From Eonycteris spelaea (taxonomy: Eukaryota > Chordata > Mammalia > Chiroptera > Pteropodidae): a DNA stretch of 64,000 bases. The stretch lies in contig PUFA01000183.1 of the NCBI GenBank assembly GCA_003508835.1, positions 2,294,001 to 2,358,000 of the forward strand, written 5' to 3'. The notes beneath the pieces are model-generated. The model searched no databases, had not been told where the DNA came from, and saw only the letters and a program-made list of their open reading frames with translations. A program made the translations under genes and the position numbers. Positions 12,660-23,809 of the stretch are shown one piece after another (the stretch's first letter is position 1; each line of letters starts with the position of its first letter).

Positions 12660-12785
12660 AAAGGACGCTGTATCAAGAGCCAAGAAAGTAGATTTCTGAC
12701 TCTGTCCCTGAGGTGCTGTGTGACCTTGGACAAGGTACTCCATATCCCATCTGAGAAACAAAGGCAGTAGTCTCTTTGTTGGCAC
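12660..12785 (+). mobile_element. MIR fragment
   Basis: gctgtgtgaccttggacaagg and atcccatctgagaaac are the MIR core. Confidence 0.65.
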
Positions 12786-13473
12786 TGAGCTGGTCTCACA
12801 ATCAGCACCTAAGGCCTGAGTCAGAGTAGGGGCTTCGACCCACTGGGAGAAGGGAGCTAGAGCGTCCTCATCACGTCCCTGTGGATCATGATGACATGCA
12901 TCTGGGAGAAGGTCTGCAGGGCTCAAAGGGCTGTATTTTAAGTCCCTCAAGTTGTGGCAAGCGGTTCAAACTCGCAAATGACATCCTTTGTCTAGGAGAT
13001 TTTCATATCAAAAAGGCTCCATTTCGAATCTTTACCCTCTGCCAAATAGGGCTGTTGGTTAAATTTTCACTGCCACCGAAAACTGTCAGTCTAAAAAGCT
13101 CCATGGCAAATGTCCCTGACGCTGGGCTGGGCACACACACTCCGCTCTGTGAGCTCATTGTCTGGCTGTCACCATTTCAATGCCGACTCTGTTTTCATGG
13201 CGAGACGTACTCAATGGGCCTCGGGACTCTTCAGTGGCAGGCAGAAACTTGGCAGGGGGCAGGGGGGCTTCTCAACCTGGCAGCAAGTTATCTGTTTGTT
13301 TTAATTTGGAAGAGGAATTGTTGTGGCCATCTGGAGATGCTGAGGGAGCCGTGCTGAAGAGTGGGGACTGCACTTTGCCCGTGAAGCATTTAAGATACTA
13401 TCCCAAGTTTAGCTCTGGGCCAGGTTGGTGGTGTGAGTTGCCTGTGAACAGGACTCTCTTTTTCTATGTCCAG

Positions 13474-13577
13474 GGCATCTCCTGAACACCTTTGTGCCAA
13501 TTTATCCTGAGCGGCTCTGGATTGAAGAGAAGACATTCTGCAATGCTTTTCCTTTCCACATTGTATTTGATGAATCA
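13474..13577 (+). CDS. GUCY1B2: GUCY1B2 window exon 5: start of the HNOBA (PAS-like) domain
   Basis: The 104-base exon follows ctatgtccag; its first two bases complete a Gly and it ends in phase 0 before gtaaga. The translation contains VPIYPERLWIEE and then FCNAFPFHIVFDE, the conserved entry to the PAS-like HNOBA domain (beta-1 has CKAFPFHIIFD). No lesion. Long open frames in other phases overlap it and are shadows. Confidence 0.94.
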
Positions 13578-14466
13578 GTAAGAGGCCCTTTCTCTCTGCA
13601 ACTTGGATTGGGGATAGGCTGGGGAGCAGAGTATATTGTATAGTCTTATGGCTGGTGGGAATATTCAAGTCCATGGGTCATATCGAACCCGAGGAGTCCC
13701 AGGGTTTGGGAAACTAGGATTTAGCCCAGTAGGACTATTGACTTCCTTTTCACATGGCAAACTCCAGAAACCAGAATGTCATGGGGATATTGTTACTGCT
13801 ACTATTAATATTTTAAATTTTGATCTACTTTAAAAACTTTATTTTTAAGTTTTGGGCATAAGATAACAGAAAATGTAATGATGCTTATTCGTAAGGTTAG
13901 GTTGATTTCTACAGCCCCACCAAGTCCTCATGATTAGTGAAGAAAAGTATTCCTGGGCAGCTGGTGCTGGCATTGGACATTTCACATAAAGAGTACTCAT
14001 TTTGCTTCTTCTTTCTGTGTGTTCCCTGGAGATAGCAGTGAACGATGCCTTCCCAGCTCCATGATGGACTTATTCACCCAGGCCTGGGTTTCAGATGTAA
14101 TGCTGCAGAATTTGCTAGTTTCTTTCTTAATTAATGAGAGACAGGGACAGAGACAGAGACAGACAGAGAGAGAAAGATCTTGTAGAACTAGGGAAACACT
14201 ATTAGCCCGAACAAGAGCTTCGACTTCTGTTTCTTATTAGTCAGAGATATGCTTTTTGAAAACTTCAGAACTCTTCTTTTTTCTCTCAGAGATTAGCTGC
14301 AGATTCAATTTTTAAAATAATATTTATTACTTCCCTGGTGTTTTTCCATTACCTATTCTTTCCCCCAGTGAGTCATGAAGCATGGCCAGGATGATATTTC
14401 TAAGGGAAAGTTTATGGTGCAGGTTGCTTTTCATTCCTCAGCCTTACATCTGTCTTCTGTGAATAG

Positions 14467-14683
14467 CTGAGGGTCAAGCAAGCCGGAGTGAATATTCAGA
14501 AGTATGTCCCAGGACTCCAAACCCAGAAGATTCGATTAGATGAGTATTTCTTCATCATTCATCCCCAAGTTACCTTCAACATTTTCAGCATCCGCAAATT
14601 TATCAACAGTCAATTTGTCCTGAAGGCCCGGAGAGAAATGATGCCTGAAGCGTGGAAAAGTCAGCCCACACTCAAACTCCGAG
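14467..14683 (+). CDS. GUCY1B2: GUCY1B2 window exon 6: HNOBA (PAS-like) domain
   Basis: The exon starts in phase 0 at Leu-Arg-Val-Lys-Gln after gtgaatag. It encodes QAGVNIQKYVPGLQTQK, DEYFFIIHPQVTFNIF and INSQFVLKARREMMPEAW, a contiguous match to beta-2. It ends one base into a Gly codon. The donor is GTGGTA, a weak form; a second GT (gtaact) lies three bases on and would add one Gly in frame. The first is chosen because it gives the family sequence Leu-Arg-Gly-Gln-Met across the junction. Confidence 0.94.
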
Positions 14684-14906
14684 GTGGTAACTCATCCCTT
14701 CCCTTGACTCTGCTGTTTGGGAAACTGGTTAAATAAGAAAGAGGTAGAGCCTTCCAATTTCCTCAAAAAAGTTGGATAAAAAGTGGGGCAGACTGCATTC
14801 AGAATAGTGGTTTTTCTGACATTTCCATTTGGTTTGATCTGTAAACCATATATTTTATAACCTTAACAATTTCTGGTTTAGAAACTGTTAAAGTAATAAA
14901 TGGACC

Positions 14907-14910
<4 letters not shown>

Positions 14911-14947
<37 letters not shown>
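14911..14947. repeat. (GT)n microsatellite
   Basis: About 18 GT units next to the tail of 5S SINE copy 2. Confidence 0.95.
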
Positions 14948-14949
<2 letters not shown>

Positions 14950-14950
<1 letters not shown>

Positions 14951-15165
14951 TTTATTTTATTTATTTATTTATTTTTTAGGCGAGGCAACCCTTGCTTGAC
15001 CTCACAGATTGCAAGGACCTTGTCAGCTTACAATCCTTTATTTTTTATTCCTACAGCACCTAGTCTTCCTAAGTGGTCTCCCATCCAAGTACTAACCAGG
15101 CCCGACCCTGCTTAGCTTCTGAGATCAGACGTGATCAGGCTTATCAGAGTGGCATGGCCATAGAT
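14950..15165 (-). mobile_element. 5S rRNA-derived SINE, copy 2 (long form, antisense)
   Basis: Read on the minus strand, a 5S-like head (15045-15165) is followed by an A/T-rich linker, the 3' module (14976-15040) and a T-rich (A-rich on its own strand) tail. The tail abuts a (GT)n microsatellite at 14911-14947. The head shares the gaccac substitution with the other copies. The element lies in the intron between exons 6 and 7. Confidence 0.9.
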
Positions 15166-15289
15166 GTGTGTGTGCGTATGTTTTAAATAAATTCTGTTCT
15201 CTTACCAAAATTTTTAGAATGCACACGGTACTATTGGTCCTAATTTAATGTCTGTCTATTGTATATAGTAACATAATTATTTGACCTAA

Positions 15290-15454
15290 TGTTAATAGGG
15301 CACACACTTTTAAAATTTTCAATTGTGGTAAAATTTACATAACATAAAACCATTTTAACCATTTTTGAATGCTTTTATTGTTTGGCAATTGCAAATTATG
15401 GCATACAATTGTCTTTTGAAGTCTCTATAATCAATAATTTTTATTATATAACCA
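15290..15454 (-). mobile_element. L1 3' UTR fragment
   Basis: The phrase caattgtggtaaaatttacataacataaaaccattttaacc is a common L1 3' UTR segment; orientation is inferred from memory. Confidence 0.5.
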
Positions 15455-17655
15455 AAAGTGGACAAGATGGCAATGACATAGAGGACACCTGAACTGACCC
15501 CATCCCATGAGCAAAATAAAATATACGTGTATAGCAATGACTTATGTAACACAACTGAACACTGAATGAACAGTTTCTGACAACAAACAGAGGTAGGAGA
15601 CTGAATAGTGAAGGCTGGGAGACCGAGGGAGCCCTCTGGGAGCTTTGGGAACTCTCCAAGCCCAGAGGAGCTAGTGAGAGCCATTGTTTACAATCCCCTT
15701 CACCTTCATAGGGTGGCTTGGGGCTCTAACCAGGTTGTCTAGCCTGCCTACAAGTTTCTTGCAGTGTGTTCCCAGACACATCACCTGAGTTCATTTTGGC
15801 CCTGAACAGAGAGAGCAAGAGGATCAACGAAGCATTACCACATGCACATAGAGCTGCTCCCTGGACACTTTAAGAACCTGCTTGACGCCTACCAGCCTGC
15901 CAAAACTGCCCTGCATACACAGTCCACACAGAGCCTGCTTTTACATAAGGACATTTTCCCAAAACTGGAAGAGAAAGCTGTTTCATCTAATTTATATAAA
16001 CAAATGTAGAAGGTCAAACAAAATGATAAGACAGAAGAATATCTCTTAAATGAAGAATGAGAAAAATCCCCAGGAAAAAACCTCTAAGGAAACAGAAATA
16101 AGTAATTTTCCTGTTAAAGAATTCAAAGAAATGTTCATAAGAATGCTTACCAAGCTTGAGAGTGGAATAGAGGAACTTAGGAAGAACTTCAGCAAAGAGT
16201 TAGAAAGTACAATGAAGAGCCAAGTAGACCTGAAGAATACAATAATTGAAATGAAAAATGCATTAGAAAGAATCAATAGCAGATAAACTAACACAGAAGA
16301 ACAAATTCATGGCCTGGGAGAAAGACTAGTGAAATCTAATTAGAACAGCAGAAAGAAAAAAGAACTTTAAAAATCGAGGCAAGTTTAAGGGACTCCTGGG
16401 ATAACACCAAACATTTGAACATTCACATTATAGAAATCCCAGAGGAGAAGAAAGAAAGGAACAGAAACTTTATTTAAGGAAATAATGGCTGGAAGCTTTC
16501 CTAACATGAAAGGAAACAGACACCCAGGTCCAGGAAGCACAGAGAGTTCCAAACAAGATGAACCCGGAGACCCACATGAAGACATATTGTAATTAAAATG
16601 GCAAAAGTTAAAGATAGACATTTTGAAGAAAGCAAGAAAAAAAACGAGTTACTTACAAAGGAAACTTATAAGGCCGCCAGCTGAATTCTCATCAGCAACT
16701 TTGCAGCCCAGAAAGGAATGACATCTTTAAAGTGCTGAAAGAAAGGAACTTGCAACTTAGAAAAATTTACCCAGCAAAGTTATTCAGAATTGAAGGAAAG
16801 ATAAAAATTTTCCCAGACAACCCCAAATTAAAGGACTTCATCACCATTAAACCAGCTTTATAAGTGGTAAAAGGTCTTCTTTAAGTAAAAAAAGAAAGAC
16901 CAAAGCCAGAAATAAGAAAATGTAAGAAAGAAAAATCTCACAAGTAAAGCCAAATATTCAATAAATATAGCAAATCAGACATTTAAAACACTACTTTGAA
17001 AGATAAAAGAAAAATGTATCGAAATCAACTCAAACTATAATGAGTGGTTAGCACAAAAATATCTATAACATGAAAACAATAACATGAATCATTAAAGGAG
17101 GAGTAAAAATGTAGTCCATGCAGAATATATTCAAACTTAAATGCCTATCAGCTTAAAATAGATTGTGTCTGTAAAGGTTTATAGACACAGTCCTCATGAT
17201 AATCACAAGCCAAAAACCTACAAAAGATATGCAAAGAAGAAAGAGAAAGGAAATGAGAAAAAAGCACTAAAGAAAACCAAACAACAACAACAACAACAAC
17301 AAACAACAACAACAACAACAACAAAACACACAAGGGAAGAGATTAAGAGAAGAAAAAACAGAGGAGAACTATAAAAACAACCTCCCAAAATTACAAAGTG
17401 ACAATAATCCGTACTTGTCAATAATTACTTTAAGTGCAAATGGATTAAATGCTCCAAAACCAAAAAGACATAGAATGGCCTGAATGGATTAAAAAACATG
17501 ACCCATCTATATGCTGCCTACAGGAGACTCACTTCAAATCAAAAAAATGTATACAGACTGAAAGTGAAGAGATGGAAAAAGACATTCCATGCAAACAGAA
17601 ACAAAAAGAAACCTGGAGTAGCAATACTTATATCATACAAAATAGACTTTAAAAC
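15455..17655 (+). mobile_element. L1/HAL1 fragment: 5' UTR, ORF1, start of ORF2
   Basis: The sequence starts gacaagatggcaatgac, a typical L1 5' end. ORF1 coiled-coil sequence (LKNTIIEMKNALERINSR, 16222-16286) is followed by its C-terminal region (about 16740-16860, broken by stops) and the ORF2 endonuclease start, with the signature ICCLQETHF (17517-17543). A (CAA)n stretch lies at 17278-17329. The match stops abruptly at 17655. Confidence 0.8.
17278..17329. repeat. (CAA)n microsatellite
   Basis: Interrupted CAA units within the L1 fragment between ORF1 and ORF2. Confidence 0.95.
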
Positions 17656-18330
17656 AAAAGTGAAATTACTGGATTGTATGGTAATTCTATTTTTAATTTG
17701 TTAAGGAATTGCCATACTGTTTTACAAAGCTGCTGCACCATTATACATTCCCATCCGGAGTTCACAAGGATCCCAATTTCTCCACATCTTCATAAACACT
17801 TATTATCTTCTGATTTTTGTTGTTTTGCTTAATAATTGCTATTCGAATGGGTTTTAACTGGTATCTCATTACGGTTTTGATTTTCATTTCCCTAATGATT
17901 AGTGATGTTGAGCATTTTTCATGTGCTTACTCGTCTTTTGTTTATCTTCTTCAGAGAAATGTCTATTTAAGTCCTTTGCCCATTTTTAATCAGCTAATTT
18001 TTTATCATTGAGTTGTAGGAGTTCAGAAATATGATTTGGAAATATTTTCTACCTTTCGATGGGTTGCCTTTTCACTCTGTTGATTGTGTCTTTTGACTGT
18101 TTAAAAGTTTTAAATTTTGGTGTAATCCAACTTAACTATCTTTTCTTTTATTGTCTGTGCTTTCAGTATCACATCCAAGAAATCATTGCCAAATCCAACG
18201 TCACACAGTTCTTCTGTGTTTTCTTCTAAAAGTTTTATAGTTTTACCACTTACATGTAGGTCTTTGATCTATTTGGAGTTAATTGTTGTCTATGGTGTAA
18301 AAGGGCACACATTTTGAGCTGTCTTTTTAT
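17656..18330 (-). mobile_element. L1 3' fragment, antisense
   Basis: Reads as the reverse complement of the L1 ORF2 end and 3' UTR (ggtatctcattacggttttg, ccctaatgattagtgatgttg, tttgcccatttttaat). It abuts the + strand L1 fragment tail to tail at 17655/17656. Confidence 0.75.
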
Positions 18331-18789
18331 TGGGCTGATGATTAGGTGTTCTAGGAATAAACATAGAGCTTTAGAGACATTCGAGAGGAAAATGATGTGT
18401 TTTGGAAACCCCAAATGAGTTGTAGAGTGGAGCGATGCGAGATGAAGCTGGCGAGATGAGGTTTTACACTCTCTTGTGCAATTGGAAACATTTTTAAGTG
18501 TCTACTATAACTGGATTTGAGGCTTACAATGATCACGCTGGAGGCATGTGAAGGGTGGTCTAGAGAGCAGAGAAAGTGGAGCCTTGGAGGCCAGGTGGAG
18601 GCTGCCCCTGGAGAGCTTTAAAGCACCAAATGCATTCAGACAGTGGCCCTGGGGTGGTGATCAGGGAATAGATTCACAAGATGATTTAGGCAGAAACTGG
18701 TGACTGGATGTAGGAGTTGAAAAAGAATATTTAGGAAAATTATTAACTTTCTTGCTTGGGTAACTGGGTGAGAACGGTGTGATTAATTG

Positions 18790-18925
18790 AGAAAAGACAT
18801 GGTGTAAACTCTTTGAGAGAAGAGACTTTTGTCAGTTTGAGTCACTACTGTATTCTCAATGTCTCAGACCATGTACTTGGCTCACAGTAGAGACTAAGTA
18901 GATATGTTATAAAAGAATTAATAAA
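18790..18925 (+). mobile_element. L2-like 3' end fragment
   Basis: aactctttgagagaagagac and tgtattctcaatgtctcagaccatgtacttgg follow the L2 3' end pattern (start-of-decay copy). Confidence 0.45.
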
Positions 18926-19019
18926 GAAAGAAAAGATTTGCAGAGAGACTAGAAGGAGAGTTCAGTTGTAGACACCCATGTATAAATACCTAATCAGTAA
19001 TTTAAGAAAATCAGATTGA

Positions 19020-19520
19020 TAAGAGTGTAAATTGTCACAATCTTTCTAGAGGGCAATTTGGCAAGATGTATCAAAAGCCTTAAAAATGAGATATTCTTTG
19101 TCTAAGTAATTCCATGTCTAAGAATACATCCTTTAATATAATATCCATAATTATACACAAAGAGTTACTTTAAGCTTGCTCATTGCAATATGGTTTGTAG
19201 AACAATAAACTAGATGTAATATAATCAATTCTTATTGCTTAAATAAAATATAGTATAATAAATGTAGCCAGGAAAAATATGATGCATATCTATATCTAAT
19301 AATATGGAAGAATATCTATTATATACTTTAAGTGAAAAATTCAGATTACAAAAAGTAGATGCCAGATCATCAAATTTTTTGTAATAAAAACATATACTAC
19401 AAAATATTAATAGTAATTATGTGATACAATTATGAGTAATTTTTATTATTTTCTCCCTCTGTTTCCCTTTGCTACAATGAATGTGTATTACTTTTATAAT
19501 AAAATAACAAGCACATCTGT
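19020..19520 (+). mobile_element. Old L1M-like 3' fragment
   Basis: The series gggcaatttggcaagatgtatc, ttccatgtctaagaatacatcc, agagttactttaagcttgctcattgcaatatgg follows the L1M 3' end pattern. Very A/T-rich and diverged. Confidence 0.45.
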
Positions 19521-20023
19521 TTTTAAAGAAACGTGCATCTTGAGTCCAGGAAGCAGGGGTTCAGATTCATTGTCAGCATGGCACAGGTCGCAGCTGTAGA
19601 ATGCTAGAAGAGAAGACTACCAAGACAAAACTCTGGGGAGCACCAACAAAAACAACAAAAAACCCTAACGGAATAATTGAAAGAAGTAGGGGAACTCTCA
19701 GGGAGAAAGTGGTGTCTGGGAAGTCCATAAGAGCAAGATTTCAGGAAGAAGGGCCCGCTTAACCCCATCAAACAGGAGATTGCCTGAATTAGGAGAAGAC
19801 TGATGGACTTGTGTTGAGGCAGGTGTTTGGAGGCTGTGAAGAGAGGGGGAGATGAGTAAGTGATGGCAGAGAGTATAGACGACTTTCACAAAATTTGGCT
19901 GCAAGAGAAGGAGTAAGACTGCTCAGTGAATAGATAGGCACATTGCGTGATGATGATCTGGTAAACCAGAGTTTCCCCTGTCGGTGACATGCTTCCTGTC
20001 TCATTTCTCTCCATGATGGGAAG

Positions 20024-20344
20024 GCCAGATGATCTGGATGGAGGCTGTGCGCTGCATGATATACCTGTGCTCCCCGAAGCTCCGCAGCCTGCAGGAGCTG
20101 GAGGAGCGCCGGATGCACCTTTCTGACCTGGCCCCCCATGACACAACCAGGGATCTCATCCTGCTGAACCAGCAGCGGCTGGCTGAGATGGAGCTGTCCA
20201 CCCAACTGGAGAGGAAGAAGGAAGAGCTGCGGGTCCTCTCCAAGCACTTGGCCATAGAAAAGAAGAAAACAGAGACCTTGCTTTATGCCATGCTGCCTGA
20301 ACATGTGGCCAACCAGCTGAAGGAAGGCAAAAAGGTGGCTGCAG
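20024..20344 (+). CDS. GUCY1B2: GUCY1B2 window exon 7: end of HNOBA, signalling coiled coil, linker to the catalytic domain
   Basis: The largest exon, 321 bases. The acceptor is gggaag and the first bases gc complete Gly, followed by GQMIWMEAVRCMIYLCSPKL. LSDLAPHDTTRDLILLNQQ and a charged heptad-rich helix (AEMELSTQLERKKEELRVL) follow: this is the coiled-coil signalling helix that couples the heme domain to the cyclase and mediates dimer contacts. KKKTETLLYAMLPEHVANQL is the conserved entry to the catalytic core. The donor is gtaaag, phase 1. A nearer AG at 20027-20028 would break the phase and drop the conserved Gly-Gln. Confidence 0.96.
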
Positions 20345-20394
20345 GTAAAGCATTTCCTTCCCTTCACGGGGAATTCTGAGCAGGCAAAACTGTG

Positions 20395-20580
20395 CCTTCA
20401 TGGTTAGGGGCGCAAGATCTGAAACCAGGCAGACCTAAGTTTGAATTCTGGATCCATCACTTGTGAGCAACATGACCTTGGGCTAATTACTTAAGCTGCA
20501 TATTTTCAGTTTTCTTCTCTTTACATTGTGAATAATAAAAATAATACATGAGTGAAATATAGATTGGATGAAAATACCTA
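20395..20580 (+). mobile_element. MIR
   Basis: aaaccaggcagacctaagtttg, catgaccttgggctaattac and ttctctttacattgtgaataat are in MIR order, starting some 50 bases after the exon 7 donor. Confidence 0.7.
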
Positions 20581-20964
20581 TCAACTGCACCAGTATATAT
20601 AACATTCTCTAAGAATTTGAAGCTATATCCTAAGACTGGCCTCTTTGCTCTGTGACCATGAATAGGATTCTTCACTATGACTGGAAAAGATATAACTACA
20701 CATTAAATTATGGGGTGCTTCTAAGGACCATTCTGGGAGAGCAAGCTATTTCTGGAAGGAAGGATGCCATGTTTACTCTGAACTCACTTTCCATTTGTAA
20801 TGGCCATGTGTTCATTTACCAGACATGCAAAGTGAACCTACTCAGTGCCAGGGTGTTGTCCCACATCCTGGGGACTCAACAGAGTTCACAGTTTTGCAGG
20901 TTTGAAAGATATACACAGAATAAATTAATGAGGGTGGGTATGGGGATGGCCAAAGGAAAGGAAA

Positions 20965-21180
20965 CTAATATGGATTAAGGAACAATTATTGTCCTAGGAT
21001 CTGTGTTAGACATTTTATATATGCCATTTCATTCAATTTTCTGAACATTTCTATGAGGGAGGTGTTATTTATCTATACTGTACAGCTGAGCAAACTTACA
21101 TTCATTCTAGCTTATGAGTAAAAGAGCTGAAACCCAATAATAAGTCTACCTGACTAAAAAATTTATACTCTTTCCACCAC
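20965..21180 (-). mobile_element. MIR, antisense
   Basis: gccatttcattcaattttctg, atgagggaggtg and gagtaaaagagctgaaaccc follow antisense MIR. Confidence 0.55.
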
Positions 21181-22559
21181 ATAAGGAGCTGTAGATACAC
21201 AGATGACAGAGGAATTAATAATAAATAGATGTCAGAAAAGAGAGAGACAGGGGCAGGGTGGGGTTGTGAAGACTAATTTAAGATGTGTGGCACTTGAGTT
21301 GGGCCATGAGGCTGAACATCAGCAAGAAATGTTAAAAAATAAAAAAGGGGAAAGGCATTTCAGGAGAATGAGATAGCAAGAGTAAAGGTAAGTAAAACAA
21401 AAATAAAAAATGCAGGGTATTATCCTTGGAACATTGGGGTACCTGGCAAAGTGACACCTTATGAGGTTGGACAGATAGGATGAGGCTCAGGTGACATAGT
21501 GATGAATCTGGATCATCATGGAAAAGGAAATTGTCTTATATTTTAGATTTGGGAATTCATCGAACTTTTCTTATAATGGAAGTGACATGATTAGCTTTGT
21601 AAACATGATTTTGGCTACAGTGTAGTGAATACAAGCAAGAGAGGCATACTGAAAGCCATAAAAGTGCAGTTTGGTGATGGTGAAGGCCTGAATAGAGGCA
21701 GCACGAGTAGGAATCAGCAGGATTTCATAACTGCTAGATGGGAAGGATGAAAAAGAGGAGTCAGTTATGAGTGTGGTGTTTCTTGTGGGTAAAGATGGGA
21801 TACTTCATTTGAATACAGAACCAGAAAGAATAGGCTTCAGGGCGTAAGAACAGTTTTAGAACTGTTGAATTAAAAAACCTGTGGGATGTTCCATATAGCA
21901 TAACCGACAGGTAGTTAGGGATTGTAGAGGGAGCTGAGTGGAAAGTTCTAGGACACAGCTACCTATATGGAAGTTACTACAGCGTGGGTGGTGGTTAATC
22001 GAAGACTACAAATGATGGATAAGGTCACCTATGATGTATGAGGTGAGAAGAGAAGCAGGCTGGGTATTGAACCTTAGGGGACATCTATTATTTAAGAAGG
22101 AAAAAAAAAGCCAAAGAAATATGTAAAACGAGAAGATAAGAAAAGTAGAAAGACTATGAAGAAAGAATGGTAGGCCGGAAGCCAAAAGGAAGAGAGGGTT
22201 ACAGGAATGGGAGATTATTACGAGAGGTATAAAAAATACAGAAGGTGCCCAGCTCTGTTCAAGGAGATATCCATTTAGTTATTCCACGTGTATTTATTGA
22301 GCAGCCACTATGTGCCAGGCCCTGCTCTAGGTGCTGGGAATACAACAGAGATCAAAATGATCTCTCACCTTCTGGAGCTTATGTTCCAATGGGGGAGATA
22401 GGCAATAACCAAATAAACAATCTCAACAATTTGAAGCAGAGGAATTGGGGTGACAAAGAGATCATCTGGATGCGATATGGGATTAGCAAGAATGGAAGCA
22501 GCAAGATGAGTCGAGGACATGTTGAGGATATGCACCTTCTCTGTGGTACTTCATGCTGG

Positions 22560-22852
22560 CCGGTCTCTGTCATCTAGACTCTGAGCCTCCTGCAGTTCAG
22601 CCTCTGCCCCAGCCCACTTGCCAGTGGCTTCACTGTAAGCCAGAGCCCACCCAACCCATTTCTGTCATTCCACTTGGCACACCTTTTGAATATTTAGTTA
22701 CTCTTCTGTCTCCTTCTCTAGCTGGGAGCTCCTTAGGAGCAGGGTCTGTGGTTACGTCATGTTATATGATTTTTCCAGCATGACAACTAGCTCATAGCAG
22801 GCACTCAATAAATGTCAGTTGGGCGAATGGTGAATGGTGAATGGCGAATGGC
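22560..22852 (+). mobile_element. L2 3' end
   Basis: The sequence ctccttaggagcagggtctgtgg, then ctcatagcaggcactcaataaatg and a tail of repeated gaatggtgaatggtg units is the usual L2 3' end. Immediately upstream, 22255-22430 carries another old repeat (tatttattgagcagccactatgtgcc). Confidence 0.65.
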
Positions 22853-22973
22853 ATCTGGCTCCTTTCCCCCAAGGCACAGTCAGATTTGGTTCCCAAGGGG
22901 CTCTTGAATTCCAGATTCATAGAATTATTATTCTATATCCTTGCCTATCACTGACACCTGGTTTCTGTTGCAG

Positions 22974-23121
22974 GAGAATTTAAAACCTGCACAATCCTTT
23001 TTAGTGATGTGGTGACATTTACTAACATCTGTGCTGCTGCGAACCTATCCAAATAGTGAATATGCTAAATTCAATGTACTCCAAGTTTGACAGATTAACC
23101 AGTGTCCATGAGGTCTACAAA
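22974..23121 (+). pseudogene. GUCY1B2: GUCY1B2 window exon 8: catalytic domain start, broken by a one-base deletion
   Basis: The acceptor is tctgttgcag and the donor is gtaagt. The 5' part reads GEFKTCTILFSDVVTFTNIC, including the first metal-binding Asp (codon 23006-23008). After Ala at 23033-23035 the frame changes: the family sequence Cys-Glu-Pro-Ile-Gln-Ile-Val-Asn continues one base off, from 23038. In the incoming frame translation stops at TAG 23054-23056. The shifted frame stays open to the donor (SMYSKFDRLTSVHEVYK). The length of 148 instead of 149 agrees. The site is a GCTGCTGC run, where slippage could delete a base. Confidence 0.92.
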
Positions 23122-23662
23122 GTAAGTATGTGTACTGTGGGGCGTGTGTCACAGTGTGCTTAGGCGCACGGGTACTCAGTATAGGCCTTTTTCCCTTTGC
23201 TGTTCTGGGTTTGGTGTAGATGGGAGTGGGGTGAAGAAGAATGCTCAAAGGGAATTGAAGGTATTTCAGGAATTTTAGTTTTCTAGGAATGCTTCATAAT
23301 ACTTAGTACTAAGATTCCTTGAGGGCACACTGTTTTCCCAGAGAGTGGTTCTCCTATTCCTTAAACTCAGCAGCAAATCTCATCCAAAGAATACATATCT
23401 AACATACAACATCATACACCTATCCCAGGAGCTTTGTCTTCTTTGGGATTTGTTTCCACCGAAAGCAGAAAGGTCTTCCGACTCTCTCTTGGTTGTTTTC
23501 TGAGTTATTTTCTTCTTGCCTCCTTCCTCACACTTCCCCTAGCAAATAATCACCAGTTTTAATATGGCCCTTCCATGAACATACAGAAAAGGACAAAATA
23601 TCTCATGATGTGTTCAGTGCATTGAGGAAAACCTTTAAATACCCCCTTTTCCCCCCTTGCAG

Positions 23663-23809
23663 GTGGAAACAATAGGAGATGCTTATATGGTGGTAGGGGG
23701 TGTACCAGTGCCTATCGGAAGCCATGCACAAAGAGTGGCTAATTTTGCCTTGGGGATGAAAATTTCTGCGAAAGAAGTGATGAATCCTGTTACTGGAGAG
23801 CCCATCCAG
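23663..23809 (+). CDS. GUCY1B2: GUCY1B2 window exon 9: catalytic domain with Glu and second metal Asp
   Basis: A 147-base exon (49 codons, phase 0 to 0) between a pyrimidine-rich acceptor ending ttgcag and the donor gtagag. VETIGDAYMVVGGVPVP holds the guanine-recognising Glu (23666-23668) and the second metal-binding Asp (23678-23680). HAQRVANFALGMKISAKEV and PVTGEPIQ follow. Beta-1 has lost the first metal Asp at its matching position in exon 8; beta-2 keeps both, in line with its reported ability to act without an alpha subunit. Confidence 0.95.

Noticed and set aside
16050..16286. A 78-codon lysine- and glutamate-rich open frame
   Set aside because: It is the coiled-coil part of L1 ORF1, followed by stops.
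22974..23121. Alternative splice sites that might rescue exon 8
   Set aside because: The family sequence lies in two frames within one uninterrupted stretch, so moving an acceptor or donor cannot repair it.
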